Source: Thinopyrum elongatum
Lineage: Eukaryota > Streptophyta > Magnoliopsida > Poales > Poaceae
Length of the DNA: 64,000 nucleotides
Direction of reading: 5' to 3'
Assembly (NCBI GenBank): GCA_011799875.1
Contig: CM022301.1
Coordinates: 323,100,929 to 323,164,928, forward strand
Position 1 is the stretch's first letter, and the number at the start of each line of letters is the position of its first letter. Position numbers and translations under genes: made by a program. Of this stretch, positions 33,441-43,322 are shown in pieces. The notes beneath the pieces were generated by a model, which did no database searches, was not told where the DNA came from, and saw only the letters and a program-made list of their open reading frames with translations.

Positions 33441-36400
33441 TTTCGGATCCATATTAGCACTGATGCTGAACTGCTTGGATGAATCGCCAGGAACAAAATC
33501 AACCATCTTAGTGTCATCTGCCGATTTAAACTTCAAAACCGGATCATGCTCTGTAGTTGGCTTTTTCAAAGACGTCATATCCGCCAAATCAACATTGTCC
33601 TTGTAAAATTTTAACTCCTCCGTTGCACAAACCGACTCAGCATAAGCCGCATCACCCTCTTCACATTCCAAGGCTATCCTTCGGCTCCCATGTACTGTGA
33701 TGGTCCCCTTGTAACCCGGCATCTTGAGCTGCAGATAAACATAACAAGGCCGTGCCATGAACTTGGCATAAGCCGGCCGTCCAAACAGAGCGTGATACGG
33801 GCTGTGAATTTTGACTACTTCAAAGGTCAATGTCTCTGACCTAGAGTCATGATCATCTCCAAAGGCAACTTCCAGAGCTATCTTACCAACAGGGTACGCC
33901 GACTTACCAGGCACCACACCATGGAAAACTGTATTCGACGGTTTAAGATTTTTATCTGTCAACCCCATGCGACGGAAAGTTTCATAGTAAAGGATATTGA
34001 TGCTGCTCCCTCCGTCCATGAGTACCTTGGTAAACTTATACCCTCCAACCTGGGGTGCAACCACCAATGCTAGGTGAACCGGATTATCAACCCGGGGCGG
34101 GTGATCTTCCCGACTCCACACGATGGGCTGCTCAGACCAGCGCAAGTAACGGGAACTGCCGGTTCAACGGCGTTCACTGCCCTTTTGTGAAGCTTTTGAT
34201 CCCGTTTGCATAAATTTGTGGTGAAGACGTGGTACTACCCACTATTCAACTGCTTTGGGTTACTCTGATACCCAGATTGCCACTGGTGATTCCCCTGATC
34301 TGACTGTTGATGGTAGCCACCCTGATTGCCTTGATTGCCTTGATTACCTTGGAATCCAGAACTAGAACCGCCACCGCCGTAACCCAGCCCATGACAACCA
34401 GACCCTGAACCACCACCCGGTCCATGATTGTCTCAAAAAAGATTGGAATTTTTATACTCTTTCATGATGTAGCAATCCTTCCAGAGGTGGCCAGACGGTC
34501 TTTCTCGCGTCCCATGCCTTGGGCAGGGCTGATTTAGCATCTGCTCGAGATTAAAGCCTGACCCTCCGGCCCGTGGGGGCGGTTTAACTTTATGACGCTG
34601 GCCATTATTCTGTGCGTTGGTGTTAGCCACAAAGTCCAAACTATTATCAACTTTGCACTTACCATTGCCTCCCTGATTCGCCGGATTATGCTGCTATCCT
34701 CTGGTGCTGCTGCTCTTCTTTCCCTTTCCCGGCTTGTTATCATCAGACTCGGGGTCCTTGGTACCATCAGAGTCAGCGTACTTAACCAGAGCCGCCATCA
34801 GCTCTCCCATGTCATTGCAGTGGCGCTTGAGCCGACCCAACTTCTGCTTAAGAGGCATAAACCAGCAATTCTTCTCCAACATTATGACCGCTGAACCGGC
34901 ATTGATGCGATCCGATGAATGTAAGATGGTCGAAACTTGGCGCACCCAATGGGTTGTGGACTCACCCTCTTCTTGGACACAGGCATCCAGATCCACAATT
35001 GACATCGGCTGCTTGCACGTATCTTTGAAATTCTGGATAAACCGGGCCTTTAACTCGGCCCGTGACCCAACGGAGTTGGCAGGGAGCCCCTTCAACCAAG
35101 TGCGAGCCGTTCCATCCAACATCAGGGGAAAATATTTGGCACATGCCGCATCGCTAACATCTAGCAATTCCATGGCCATCTCATAACTCTCGATCCATGC
35201 TTCAGGAGGTAAATCGGCCGTATAGTTAGGCACCTTGCGAGGGCCCTTAAAATCCTTGGGCAGACGCTCATTACGTATGGCCGGCACTAAACATGGCACG
35301 CCCAAATTCCTAAAGGTTACACCTGGCTCCACCGAAGTTGTCGGACGAACCGGAGAAGGTTGACGGGCCGTATATTGCGCCGCCAGCTCGGCCTCTCGAC
35401 GTGTTCTACCTTGATCCACCACGTTCTGAGCATCAGCACCACCGCCCGCCGAGTTATGTCCACGAGGCTGGTTATGGTTCCGCCTACTGCTTGAAACAAC
35501 TGGTTCATCAATATGCCTACTGTAACTCTGGCTTGGGCGAGGGGTGGAATGAATCCGGCTTCGACTGTAAGAATAAGCCTGCTGCTGAACCAATGTTGTC
35601 TGTAGGAGCTCTCTAGCCCTCCGCATCTCAACCGCTGTTGGAGACTCGCCTTCAACCGGGATAGCCGCCAATCGTGACGTCGCGGCGATCATGTTATCCA
35701 AAGGGTTAGAGTAATGACCCGGTGGTGTTGGCATGTGTTGCGGCGGGATATTGTTCTGATGAGGCGGATCCGTGGTGTGCGGCTGAACCGGCGCTCCCGT
35801 CCTAGGCGTTTCAACCCTGTCCGCCACTGGCGGGTTACTGGTTCCTGCTCCTAGCGTGTTAAAGACGTTCCTCGCCTCGTAAACCGGTGGCAGGCGAGAC
35901 TGATGCCTCCTCCTCATGACTTCGTTTGAAGCGTTCTGATCTAGCATGAGCCGGCAAGACTCTGACTGAATCCGCTGCGCCTGTGCATCCAACGTAACCC
36001 GCTCCACAGCCATCCTGGCATCTTCAGCTGCTAGGTCTTCCTTAGCTTGAGCTATCTGATCTCGCATTTTCACGACTTCCACGTTATGCTGATCTTGATT
36101 ACCCAGGTTAACCTCCGTTGTCAGCAGTGTTGCCAAGGCGTCTAGTAACCCGGACAAGACTTGAGCCGGTGGGCGCACAGGGCCTCCTGCCCCGGCTGCC
36201 GTCGCCGCTGCTGACCCAGAAACCAATGCCGTTGTAGTTGAAGAGTGCTGCACTGGCTGCGTACCGGCCATGAATATTGCAACCTGGTTCGGCGGCTCGT
36301 AGGAGTCCAGAATACTATCGCCATCAGAACAGCCCCCAAGCCGACCGTCTTGCAGTTGGTACAATGACTCGGTTTCACCGGTGGATGACTCGCTATCAGA

Positions 36401-36688
36401 ACAGACAACTGTCTCACCGTTAAATACCGATTTATCCTAAGATCCCGCACCATTGATGAATCCCACGAAGGCACGACTCATGGCGGGCTGAACTCGGGCG
36501 GGTTTTGCACGTTGAGCCGTCTCGATGATGTCGGTGCAGGTGTCCGGCTCAGGGCCCGGTTCACCGATCTTGCCAATGAAGACGTGAATTCCACCAAAGG
36601 GGACCCGGTATCCATACTCAATTGAGCCGGCCTCGGGGCCCCAGCCTTCGTCGTTGATGTAGAGCTTGCCGCGACGACTCTTGGTCAT
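33441..36688 (-). pseudogene. gag: R2 gag and aspartic protease
   Basis: The start at 36688 (Met-Thr-Lys-Ser-Arg-Arg-Gly-Lys) is the first ATG after the primer site in the conserved frame; an upstream frame reaching into the LTR also exists. A TAG at about 36434-36436 interrupts the N-terminus. The main part (34694-36364) has a coiled coil (about 36150-35950), a Pro-rich linker, and the gag core (VPNYTADLPPEAWIESYEMAM, CAKYFPLMLDGTARTWLKGL, LKARFIQNFKDT). A zinc-finger-like CPRHGTRERPSGHLWKDC is at about 34545-34490. A Gly/Gln/Asn-rich stretch follows, then a frameshift between 34432 and 34146. The protease has LMDGGSSINIL. Two or three lesions only: the least damaged gag of the window. Confidence 0.85.
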
Positions 36689-36743
36689 CCGGCCCACAGC
36701 GTATCCCTTGAACCCTTCAAAGTTGCCCTTCAAGAACTCGAAA

Positions 36744-36768
36744 CCACCGTGGGCTGGCCCCACGGTGG
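36744..36768. other. Perfect hairpin at the primer site of R2
   Basis: CCACCGTGGG (36744-36753), 5-nt loop, CCCACGGTGG (36759-36768), 8 bp from the 5' LTR border. On the minus strand the primer site TTGGCGCCCACCGTGGG overlaps one arm. Confidence 0.85.
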
Positions 36769-36776
36769 GCGCCAAC

Positions 36777-37314
36777 TGTCGTGAACTTGACACGGCAGAT
36801 GTCCTAGCGGAAGGACTTAGTCGTGGAGCCATCGCAACTAGGTTAACTTGAAGGGGTTTAAACGGGACAAAGGACACAGAGAGTTTACCCAGGTTCGGCC
36901 CCTCTCAGTGAGGTAAAAGCCTACTCCTGCTTTGTGTTGTATTGCTAGGGTTTCGATTACCAGGGAGCGAATACGCTTGACCTAGTTCCCGATTGTTTGT
37001 TACCTGTCCCTAAACCGCCGCCGGGTCGTCCCTTTATATCCACAGGTTGACGCCCGGCGGTTCATAGAATCCCGGCCGGCTCATAAACGTGTCCGGCTCG
37101 GTATCCACTCTTTCCTATCTTACAATACAAGTCATACTTATGGTGGTTTATACCTATGGGCCCTAACTCGCCTTTGGGCTTTAGGCCTTCTTATTAAGTC
37201 TCCTTCGTAAGTCGCCATCTTCTATGTCTTCATGGGCTTCAATACAGGTAAACCACTATGAGCATAACCTGGCCCCTCCTGGGCGGTTTATACTCAATAG
37301 TTATATCCCCAACA
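36777..37314 (-). repeat. R2 5' LTR (538 bp)
   Basis: On the plus strand TGTCGTGAACTTG to ATATCCCCAACA. The minus-strand TATA box is at 37031-37040. The right target duplication ACTCT is at 37315-37319. Confidence 0.97.
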
Positions 37315-37319
37315 ACTCT

Positions 37320-39137
37320 TGAAGGTCGTGGCCCTTGGTCCGATGAATCTTGCAATACGGCCCATCACCTTTCCCGGCTTTCTCGGCAGCAGCGGCTTCC
37401 CGGCAGTCAGCGCACATGGCAGCTTCCTTGCCGGGGGCCTCAGCTTTGGCCTTCTTGCCGGTACTAGGCGTACCCAATCCTTCAACAGTCATTATTGCCT
37501 TATCCCTTCGCTTCTTACTACGCTTCTTGCTCTTCTTCTGACTGGTTGATTCATCCTCATCCTCTGAATCAATATTGGTGCAATCTTCCTCTCCGGGCAA
37601 CTTTCTTCCCTCCTCCATCCGAGCACACTTATCCACCAACGTGTAGAGCTCCTTCACAGTCTTGGGCAACCGTACGTTCATCTTGGAACGAATTCGGCGG
37701 TTGCGCACATTGGACTGGAAGGCGGCTATCACAGCTGCCGGATGGATATTTGGGATATTTCTGTGAACTTTGCTGAATCTCTGTAAATACTTACGGAGGG
37801 TCTCTCCTTCCTTTTGTTGGAGAAGCTGCAAGTCGCTGGGTCAGCCCAGCTCTTGGTGGCCACCGGTGAAGGCACCGATGAACTCATGGCACAGGTCTGC
37901 CCATGACGAAATGGAGTTCTCCGGCAGGTGCATCAGCCAAGACCTCACATTGGACTTGAGGGCCAAAGGAAAGTAGTTGGCGAACACCTTCTCATCTCTT
38001 CCCCTGGCAGCCTGAACACCAATGGTGTAGATGCTCAGGAACTCTGTCGGGTTCAGCCTCCCATCGTACTTCTCAGGTATCTCTGGCTTGAACGTGCGAA
38101 CGGACGGCCAACGGACTTGCCGCAGCTCACGGGTAAAGGCAGGGCAGCCAACCTCAAAAGGTAGGCACCCGCCAATATCGAGCGTGGGCTCGTCGACGCC
38201 GGGGCCATCGCACCCATTGGTCCGACGGAGGTCGTCGCGGCGTTGCTCGACAACGTCGCGGCGTCGAGTGTCGGGGCTTGTCGTTGGCCTGGACGCGCTC
38301 GAGGGTCAGAAGAGGCCATCAAAACATCGTCGGGGTCTTGATTCTGTTGCGCTTGCACTGGCTGCCATGGCGGGGACTGCATCGTGGGGACGGCCCCTTC
38401 TGTACGGTCAGCAGCATGAGCCGTTGCTGTCGCTTGGGGCGGCCATGGCGGGCCAGCTCGCCGTGAGCCCCCAGCTTCGGTGAAACCGAGCAGACTTTGG
38501 ATGGTGGCACACCATTCATCCATTTGCTCGGCCGCTGGCGGAAATCTCAGCAGCAGCTGAGCCCGCGCCATGGCCTGAGAGGCTGTACTTGGCATGGGTG
38601 ATGATGAAGTCGATCGCACCGTCGCTCGGCTCCTGACGGTGCCAGTGGCGGTAGCACTGCGCCCCCGCTGCTGCAGGGCGACCACCTGGATGGCAGTGTG
38701 GTGCGGCGAAGGCGCTCGAGGGCCAGTGGCTCCGTCGGGCGCAGTGGCTTGGTCGACCCGTCCTGGGGGAGGTGCACGCGTTGCGACCGCACCCGTGGTG
38801 GGAGCGGTCGGAGGGCGGCGATTCGCCCCGGCCCGAGCGCCGTTGCTGCGGTTATGCCCGTCAGCGGGAGGAAGGGGCGCAGATGGAGTAACCCCTTCAC
38901 TTGGACCTTGTGGAGCGTGGCCGTCGGGATGTTGCTGATGCTGCTCTCCTCCGATGTCTCCTGCTCCTGCGTCGGCCGTGGGGGAAGTGGTGACGGCGCC
39001 GCCTGCTCCGACCACATCCCCAGCAGCGTCCGCGTCCTCGCATGTCTCCGCACCCCCTCTGCGTTAGAAGCCGCAGGCGGCGGAGCCTCCGAGGTGGAAG
39101 GACGAGCTGAAGAACCGGGTTTCTTCTTGGACACCAT
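37320..39137 (-). pseudogene. Element B gag, N-terminal and central parts
   Basis: Start Met-Val-Ser-Lys-Lys-Lys at 39137, 100 bp inside the 5' LTR border. An Ala/Pro/Ser-rich N-terminus (frameshifted around 39015), then gag core between 38160 and 37830: RWPSVRTFKPEIPEKYDG, ANYFPLAL, ISSWADLCHEF in fragments. The segment 37831-37320 is open: LLQQKEGETLRKYLQRFS, NVRNRRIRSKM, a Lys/Arg-rich stretch, then CADC...YCKIHRTKGHDLQE, a Cys/His metal-binding region. R2 inserted one codon before its final Cys, which is found at 25153. Frameshifts and one stop near 37837 make it defective. Confidence 0.82.
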
Positions 39138-39237
39138 GGTCGATGGCGCCGTCGATGATGCTGATGGTGATGAAGGTGACGCGCTACACACGCCTTCAGG
39201 TTCGCGCAAGCGGTCCCCCTACCTGGGGCGCCAAAGA

Positions 39238-40157
39238 TGTCGCGGGAAACCACGGCCACCTATGGGACCAGGAGGCCCCTTGCTGGTTCGGCAGGGGGGC
39301 GTCGCGTTGCACAAAGAGCAGACGAGCGTGTGGCAGCACGGCAAAGATCACTCATGCATTTTTACCCAGGTTCGGGCCGCCGTGAGGCGTAAAACCCTAC
39401 TCCTGCTTTGGTGGATTAATGGTGGAAAGGTGGTGGTGGAGCGTAGTACACTTGCCCGGCAAGGGTTGCCTCAGGGCGGCAGTGGCTACGCGCGTATGGG
39501 GGTCTGAGTTATCCAACCTTCTAACCCTCTCTACCGTTGCCATGGGCCTCCTTTTATAGATTAAGGGGTCACCACAATGGCAAAATAGTCATTATGCACT
39601 GATAAGATAGCAAACAGTGCTATCATACCTAACTCTGCAAGCTGACAGGGCGCATTAAATGCACCACTCAATGTCACATCGTTGGTTGCCCGGCAAGGCT
39701 TGCCGGGCTATCTCGCCAGCTCCACGCCTGCTCGCTTGACACGTCGCAGGACGGGTGTCATCTGCAGGTGTTTCCTGTAGGGAGAGGCTGCCATGTGGTG
39801 AATGGCTACCACTTAGTCACTCCGCGGTTGGACACCGCACTGATTAACGACGTGGGTCGTGGTGGAGTAGTTGGTGAGGTGGTTTTGCCTCCGTGTGCCC
39901 CGGCAGGCCCTACCGGGACATCTTGGACGTCGTCTTCCGGGGGTGGCCTCGTCCCTTGCCGAGCTCGCTTGCCCGGCAAAGCAGGCCCTTCTCCTGATGG
40001 TGTCTTGCTTCTTTGGCTTGATCTTGGTCCCTCTGATCTGCATGTTAGTCCTTTGAACCTCTCAGTCCCTTGTATTCTGACTTGGGTTGGTGCTTCAATT
40101 TTGTCCCCGTGCCTGTGCACAGTCTGGGCAACAGACCCAGGGTTTGTTGCACCGACA
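39238..40157 (-). repeat. Element B 5' LTR (920 bp)
   Basis: On the plus strand TGTCGCGGGAAACC to TGCACCGACA; the TATA box (minus strand CTATAAAAGG) is at about 39550-39559. The primer site on the minus strand is TTTGGCGCCCCAGGTAGG (39237-39218 or nearby). Open frames in both LTR copies (for example 39806-40120) are LTR sequence, not genes. Confidence 0.95.
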
Positions 40158-42070
40158 CCTGGCGGACGCGTCGGCTTGGAGCCACACCGAGACTAGCCCC
40201 AGCCGCTCCTTCACTGTGCACATGTCGGTGTCCTGGAGATCGGTCCAGAGCTGGTCCAGTGTGGAGAAAGCTTCTTCCAGAGCCCCAGGCCTGGCAAGGG
40301 GGCTGCAACCCGCCAGCGCAAGAGCCTGGGAATAGGGCAGCACCGGCGCATGAACTGGCGACGCCGCAGCAGCAAGGGCAGTTTGGGGCTCTGGAGCCTC
40401 TGAACCCCCCGCAGGTGCGACGGGGACAGGCGGCTCCGGAGCCTGCTGGCCCATGGAGACGGCCTCCTCCTGAGGCTCCGCCACCGTGCCTTGAGGGGCC
40501 CGCTCCATCATGAGGGGGCGCGAGGCTATCTCCTCCACCGACGCCAGGGTCACCGTGGCCACGGCCGACGGCGGTGCCCCCGGGGCCCCGCCTCCCTCCT
40601 TCCTTTTCTTCACCACGGTCTCCACCCTGGTTGCCGGGAAGTGAGTACTGCGGGCACGACGCCAAGAACGATAAACGAAAACAAGGTAAGATACTTACTC
40701 GTCAGTAGCAATGTACCCCCTTTTCCTAACCGAGGCCAGGGCACCCCCAATCTTCCTGAGTGCGGGCTTTGCCACGCCTTGGGAATCGGCGAGGCCGCGA
40801 TGGCTGGTTTCGGTGCGGCGGCGATGGACGGCAAGACAGAGGAGACACCTCAAGGAAGGGATGCTGCCTCGCCCTTCCTTGGAGTCGTTCGGCCTGGTCT
40901 CCGCAAAGGGGTGGCCCCGGACCGCGTGATGACCCCGGTGGAGCGCGGGGATCCCTTGACCAAGGGCTCGGCGGCATCGTCGTCGTCGGAGAGGCCGCGG
41001 AGAAGCTCACTCTATAGCGAGGGAGAGGTCTCCGCCACGTCGTCCACGGTCGCCTTCGAGTCCTCCTCCCCTTTCTCCTCGGCGTCGTCGCCGGAAGATA
41101 CCATCACCGGGGAGCTGGGGAGTTCCGGTGGCATGAGCCCCAGCTCGTTGAAGACAGGCATGGCGGCGACCAGCTCCGCCCCATCGCCCCGAAGGTACAG
41201 CGGGATGTAGGCCGCCGGGAGGCTGCCCGGATCCTTCTCGAGCAGGGTATGCATGGCCTTGTCCAGCTACTCGCCCGTCAAGCTCCCTGGGCGCAGCCGG
41301 ATGTTGTCCTTCGCACCCTTGAAGTCCCACATGGGGCACGAGTGTGCGTGGAATGGGGCCAGGCGCTGCGTCAGGAACTCCCTGACGAGCATGGCCCCCG
41401 TCAGCACCCCGGCCTCCATGTCCGTCGTCATCTTCTTCAGGACTGGCGCCGCCCGGGGGTCGGTGAGCTTCTCATGACCCCACCAATCGAGCTTCTCTGG
41501 CAGCTCGGTCGGCAGTTCCAGCCGCGCATGGAGGCCCCCGGCGTCCATGAAGACCCACTTGCGCCGGAAGTTCTCCACCTTCTTCCCGGCCTGCATGAGC
41601 GCGTTGCCGGGGTGGACCGCGGCGAAGGAGATGCAGCCAGAATGCTGGGCTGGGTCGTGCAACCGAAGGTAAAAGAAGTGGCAAAGGAGCGCAACGGAAG
41701 GCATCACGCCCACAAACGCCTCACGGTAAAAGGCGAAGATCGACAGGAGGAGAATGGAGTTGGGTTGAAGGTGCAGAGCCTGGATCTGGTAGTGGTCCAG
41801 GACGGCGATGAAGAACTTGGAGAAGGGCGGGATGAGCCCCGCAAAGACATTGTGGAGGAAGAAGGGGTAGAATGTCCCAGCCAGGGCCCCTTGCTCAGCG
41901 GAGCCGGCCCAGAGCGTCGTTTCCTTCCCCTCCTTGTCGGCGCCCACCGTCAACGGGAGCGTGGCAGCAAGGTATCTCTCCTCAGTGATGGAGGACGCGC
42001 CGAGAGCCGGCGCAGGAGAGGAGGAGGAGCTTGCGGCCTGCGCGGCCGACTTCGCCTTCCCTGATGCCAT
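40158..42070 (-). pseudogene. Element A antisense accessory gene (Transposase_28-like), 5' part
   Basis: Minus-strand start at 42070 (Met-Ala-Ser-Gly-Lys). The first region (to about 41270) is the Transposase_28-like domain: YPFFLHNVFAGLIPPFSKFF, ALHLQPNSILLLSIFAFY, FVGVMPSVALLCHFFYLRLH, WVFMDAGGLHARLELP. A stop lies at about 41267; later segments read YIPLYLRGDGAELV and an acidic DDAEEKGEED stretch. A likely intron runs from a GTAAGTATC donor (about 40692) to a CAG acceptor (about 40640), then KKRKEGGG and an Ala/Pro-rich linker. Element B inserted after 40158; the gene resumes at 20291. No clear TATA box was found upstream. Neighbouring LTR 42381-43250 is the 3' LTR for this internal copy. 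Confidence 0.8.
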
Positions 42071-42380
42071 TGGCGAAGAACTTGGGGAAAAAGACGAAGC
42101 AGAGTGGGGGGATTCGACCGGATCTGGAGGTGTTCTCGGCAGGAGGAAAGGGGATCTGCGCAAGATGATGGGAAGGCAATGAAGGCTCGGGGGCGAGCGC
42201 CAGCCTTTTGTCAGCCTGGAGCAGTTGCCAAGGTGGCGTGGGGAAGAGGAGACGCCCACGTCCCATCAAGCGCCATGCGTCGGCTCGGTCCGCAGGCGAT
42301 TGGGGCCCGCGGCGCTCCGCAATTGCCCTTTGGCTTCGCCTCGAAGCCAAGTCCGAGCGCGCCTTGGGCCCGGGGGCTAC

Positions 42381-43250
42381 TGTCGGTGTTCTGGGAACCA
42401 GGGTACCCAGACTTGCCTGCCTGCGGCCCACGGCATGGCTCCATCGACGGCCTGGTATGGCCCATCTACATTACCTTCAAGACAAGACCCTCGTGAGGGG
42501 CCAAGCCTCACGAGGCGGGCGACACCAAGACCTCCGGAGGGAGCGGCCTCCCTAGGCTGGCTCCCAAGGAGCGGAGATTTCTATGCAGGTACCCATCTCA
42601 TGAGGTGGAGGTGACGCAAGCCATGACGACCAAGGCCAGGCGGGCGCCAGCGGGTGCAGAGTAGCAGGTTTCATCTTTGGTGCTAAGGAGGCAAGCGCAG
42701 GCGCGGGGTCCCGAGGAATCAGCCAAAGGTTTCCATTTTCGTGCAACAAGACCAAGACTGCCAGGACGGCAGGACAGATGTCATCGCTGAGCCCACCGTG
42801 ATGTCATGACCAGAGGCTTTGCAGGCGAAGACCACCTTTCGTCAGGATAAGATGTACTACTTGCCCCCTTCAAATTTGGCCGTTGTGGGATCCCTTCCCG
42901 CCTTCATTACGGGGGGAGAGGACTGAGGCCGCTATATATAGGTTAACCACCACCATAGAAAGGGGATGCGACCAAGAGTTCACATCCTCACCAGAGCAAG
43001 CCTCGCGAGCTTGTTCATCCTTGTACTAGTTCCTCCTCAGCCCCTCGTGAGGCAAATCCACCCCAAAGCAGGAGTAGGGTATTACATCGCAAGGTGGCCC
43101 GAACCTGGGTAAACTGTCATGTCCTTCTTCTTCCCTGTTCTTCGAGCTAGGCTGCAGGGTGACGCGTTCGGTTGGTTGGATTGGTTGAGTTCTTCGCACA
43201 CGCCCCAGAGTTCGAACCTTCCTTGGGTCTGCAGAGCCCTGAATCCGACA
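42381..43250 (+). repeat. Element A second LTR (870 bp)
   Basis: Starts TGTCGGTGTTCTGGG after CGGGGGCTAC (second-strand primer region) and ends AATCCGACA. It is followed again by the primer site TTTGGCGCGCCGGG (43251), so it serves as 3' LTR for the left internal region and 5' LTR for the right one. A TATA box CTATATATAGG is at about 42932-42940. Confidence 0.92.
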
Positions 43251-43322
43251 TTTGGCGCGCCGGGTAGGGGCGTGTCGAAGTTTCTCACCCACCGTTCGCT
43301 CCGCCACCGTTCCGCTCTCCCT

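Larger units (their letters stand above)
25159..37314 (-). mobile_element. R2: nearly intact Ty3/Gypsy Tat-lineage retrotransposon (Fatima-like, tentative)
   Basis: LTRs of exactly 538 bp at 25159-25696 (3') and 36777-37314 (5'), perfect duplication ACTCT, length 12156 bp. Read right to left: primer site, gag (start 36688), protease, conserved amber, pol (30234-33437), spacer, and a plus-strand antisense gene (25912-29001) before the 3' LTR. The LTRs differ at 8 positions, all transitions (1.5%); at the usual grass rate of 1.3e-8 per site per year this is about 0.6 million years (inferred). It is the innermost and youngest element. Lesions: one nonsense codon in gag, a frameshift before protease, and a deletion in the antisense gene. 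Confidence 0.95.
20292..40157 (-). mobile_element. Element B: Ty3/Gypsy retrotransposon with an antisense B3-domain gene, split by R2
   Basis: LTRs 20292-21210 (3') and 39238-40157 (5'), 919 and 920 bp, flanked by the perfect 5-bp duplication CCTGG. Without the R2 insertion it is about 7.7 kb. Reading right to left: gag (39137-37320, then 25158-24840), protease, conserved amber, reverse transcriptase, first RNase H to about 22590, and then, instead of second RNase H and integrase, a plus-strand gene with a B3 domain (21755-22414). The LTRs differ at about 47 positions (about 5%). It sits in the coiled-coil part of the antisense gene of element A. The loss of integrase makes it non-autonomous. 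Confidence 0.92.

Noticed and set aside
36437..36877. Gag start inside the R2 LTR
   Set aside because: The upstream Met lies in the LTR before the primer site; the Met at 36688 agrees with R1 and is preferred.
38053..39015. 320-codon Ala/Pro-rich frame as a separate host gene
   Set aside because: It lies between the 5' LTR and gag core of element B and is its frameshifted gag N-terminus.
40095..40625. Independent Ala/Pro-rich host protein on the minus strand
   Set aside because: It continues at 20291 across the B insertion and belongs to the antisense gene of element A.
42381..43250. Solo LTR of element A
   Set aside because: It is followed by primer site and gag and preceded by the 3' part of an internal region, so it is part of a tandem structure.
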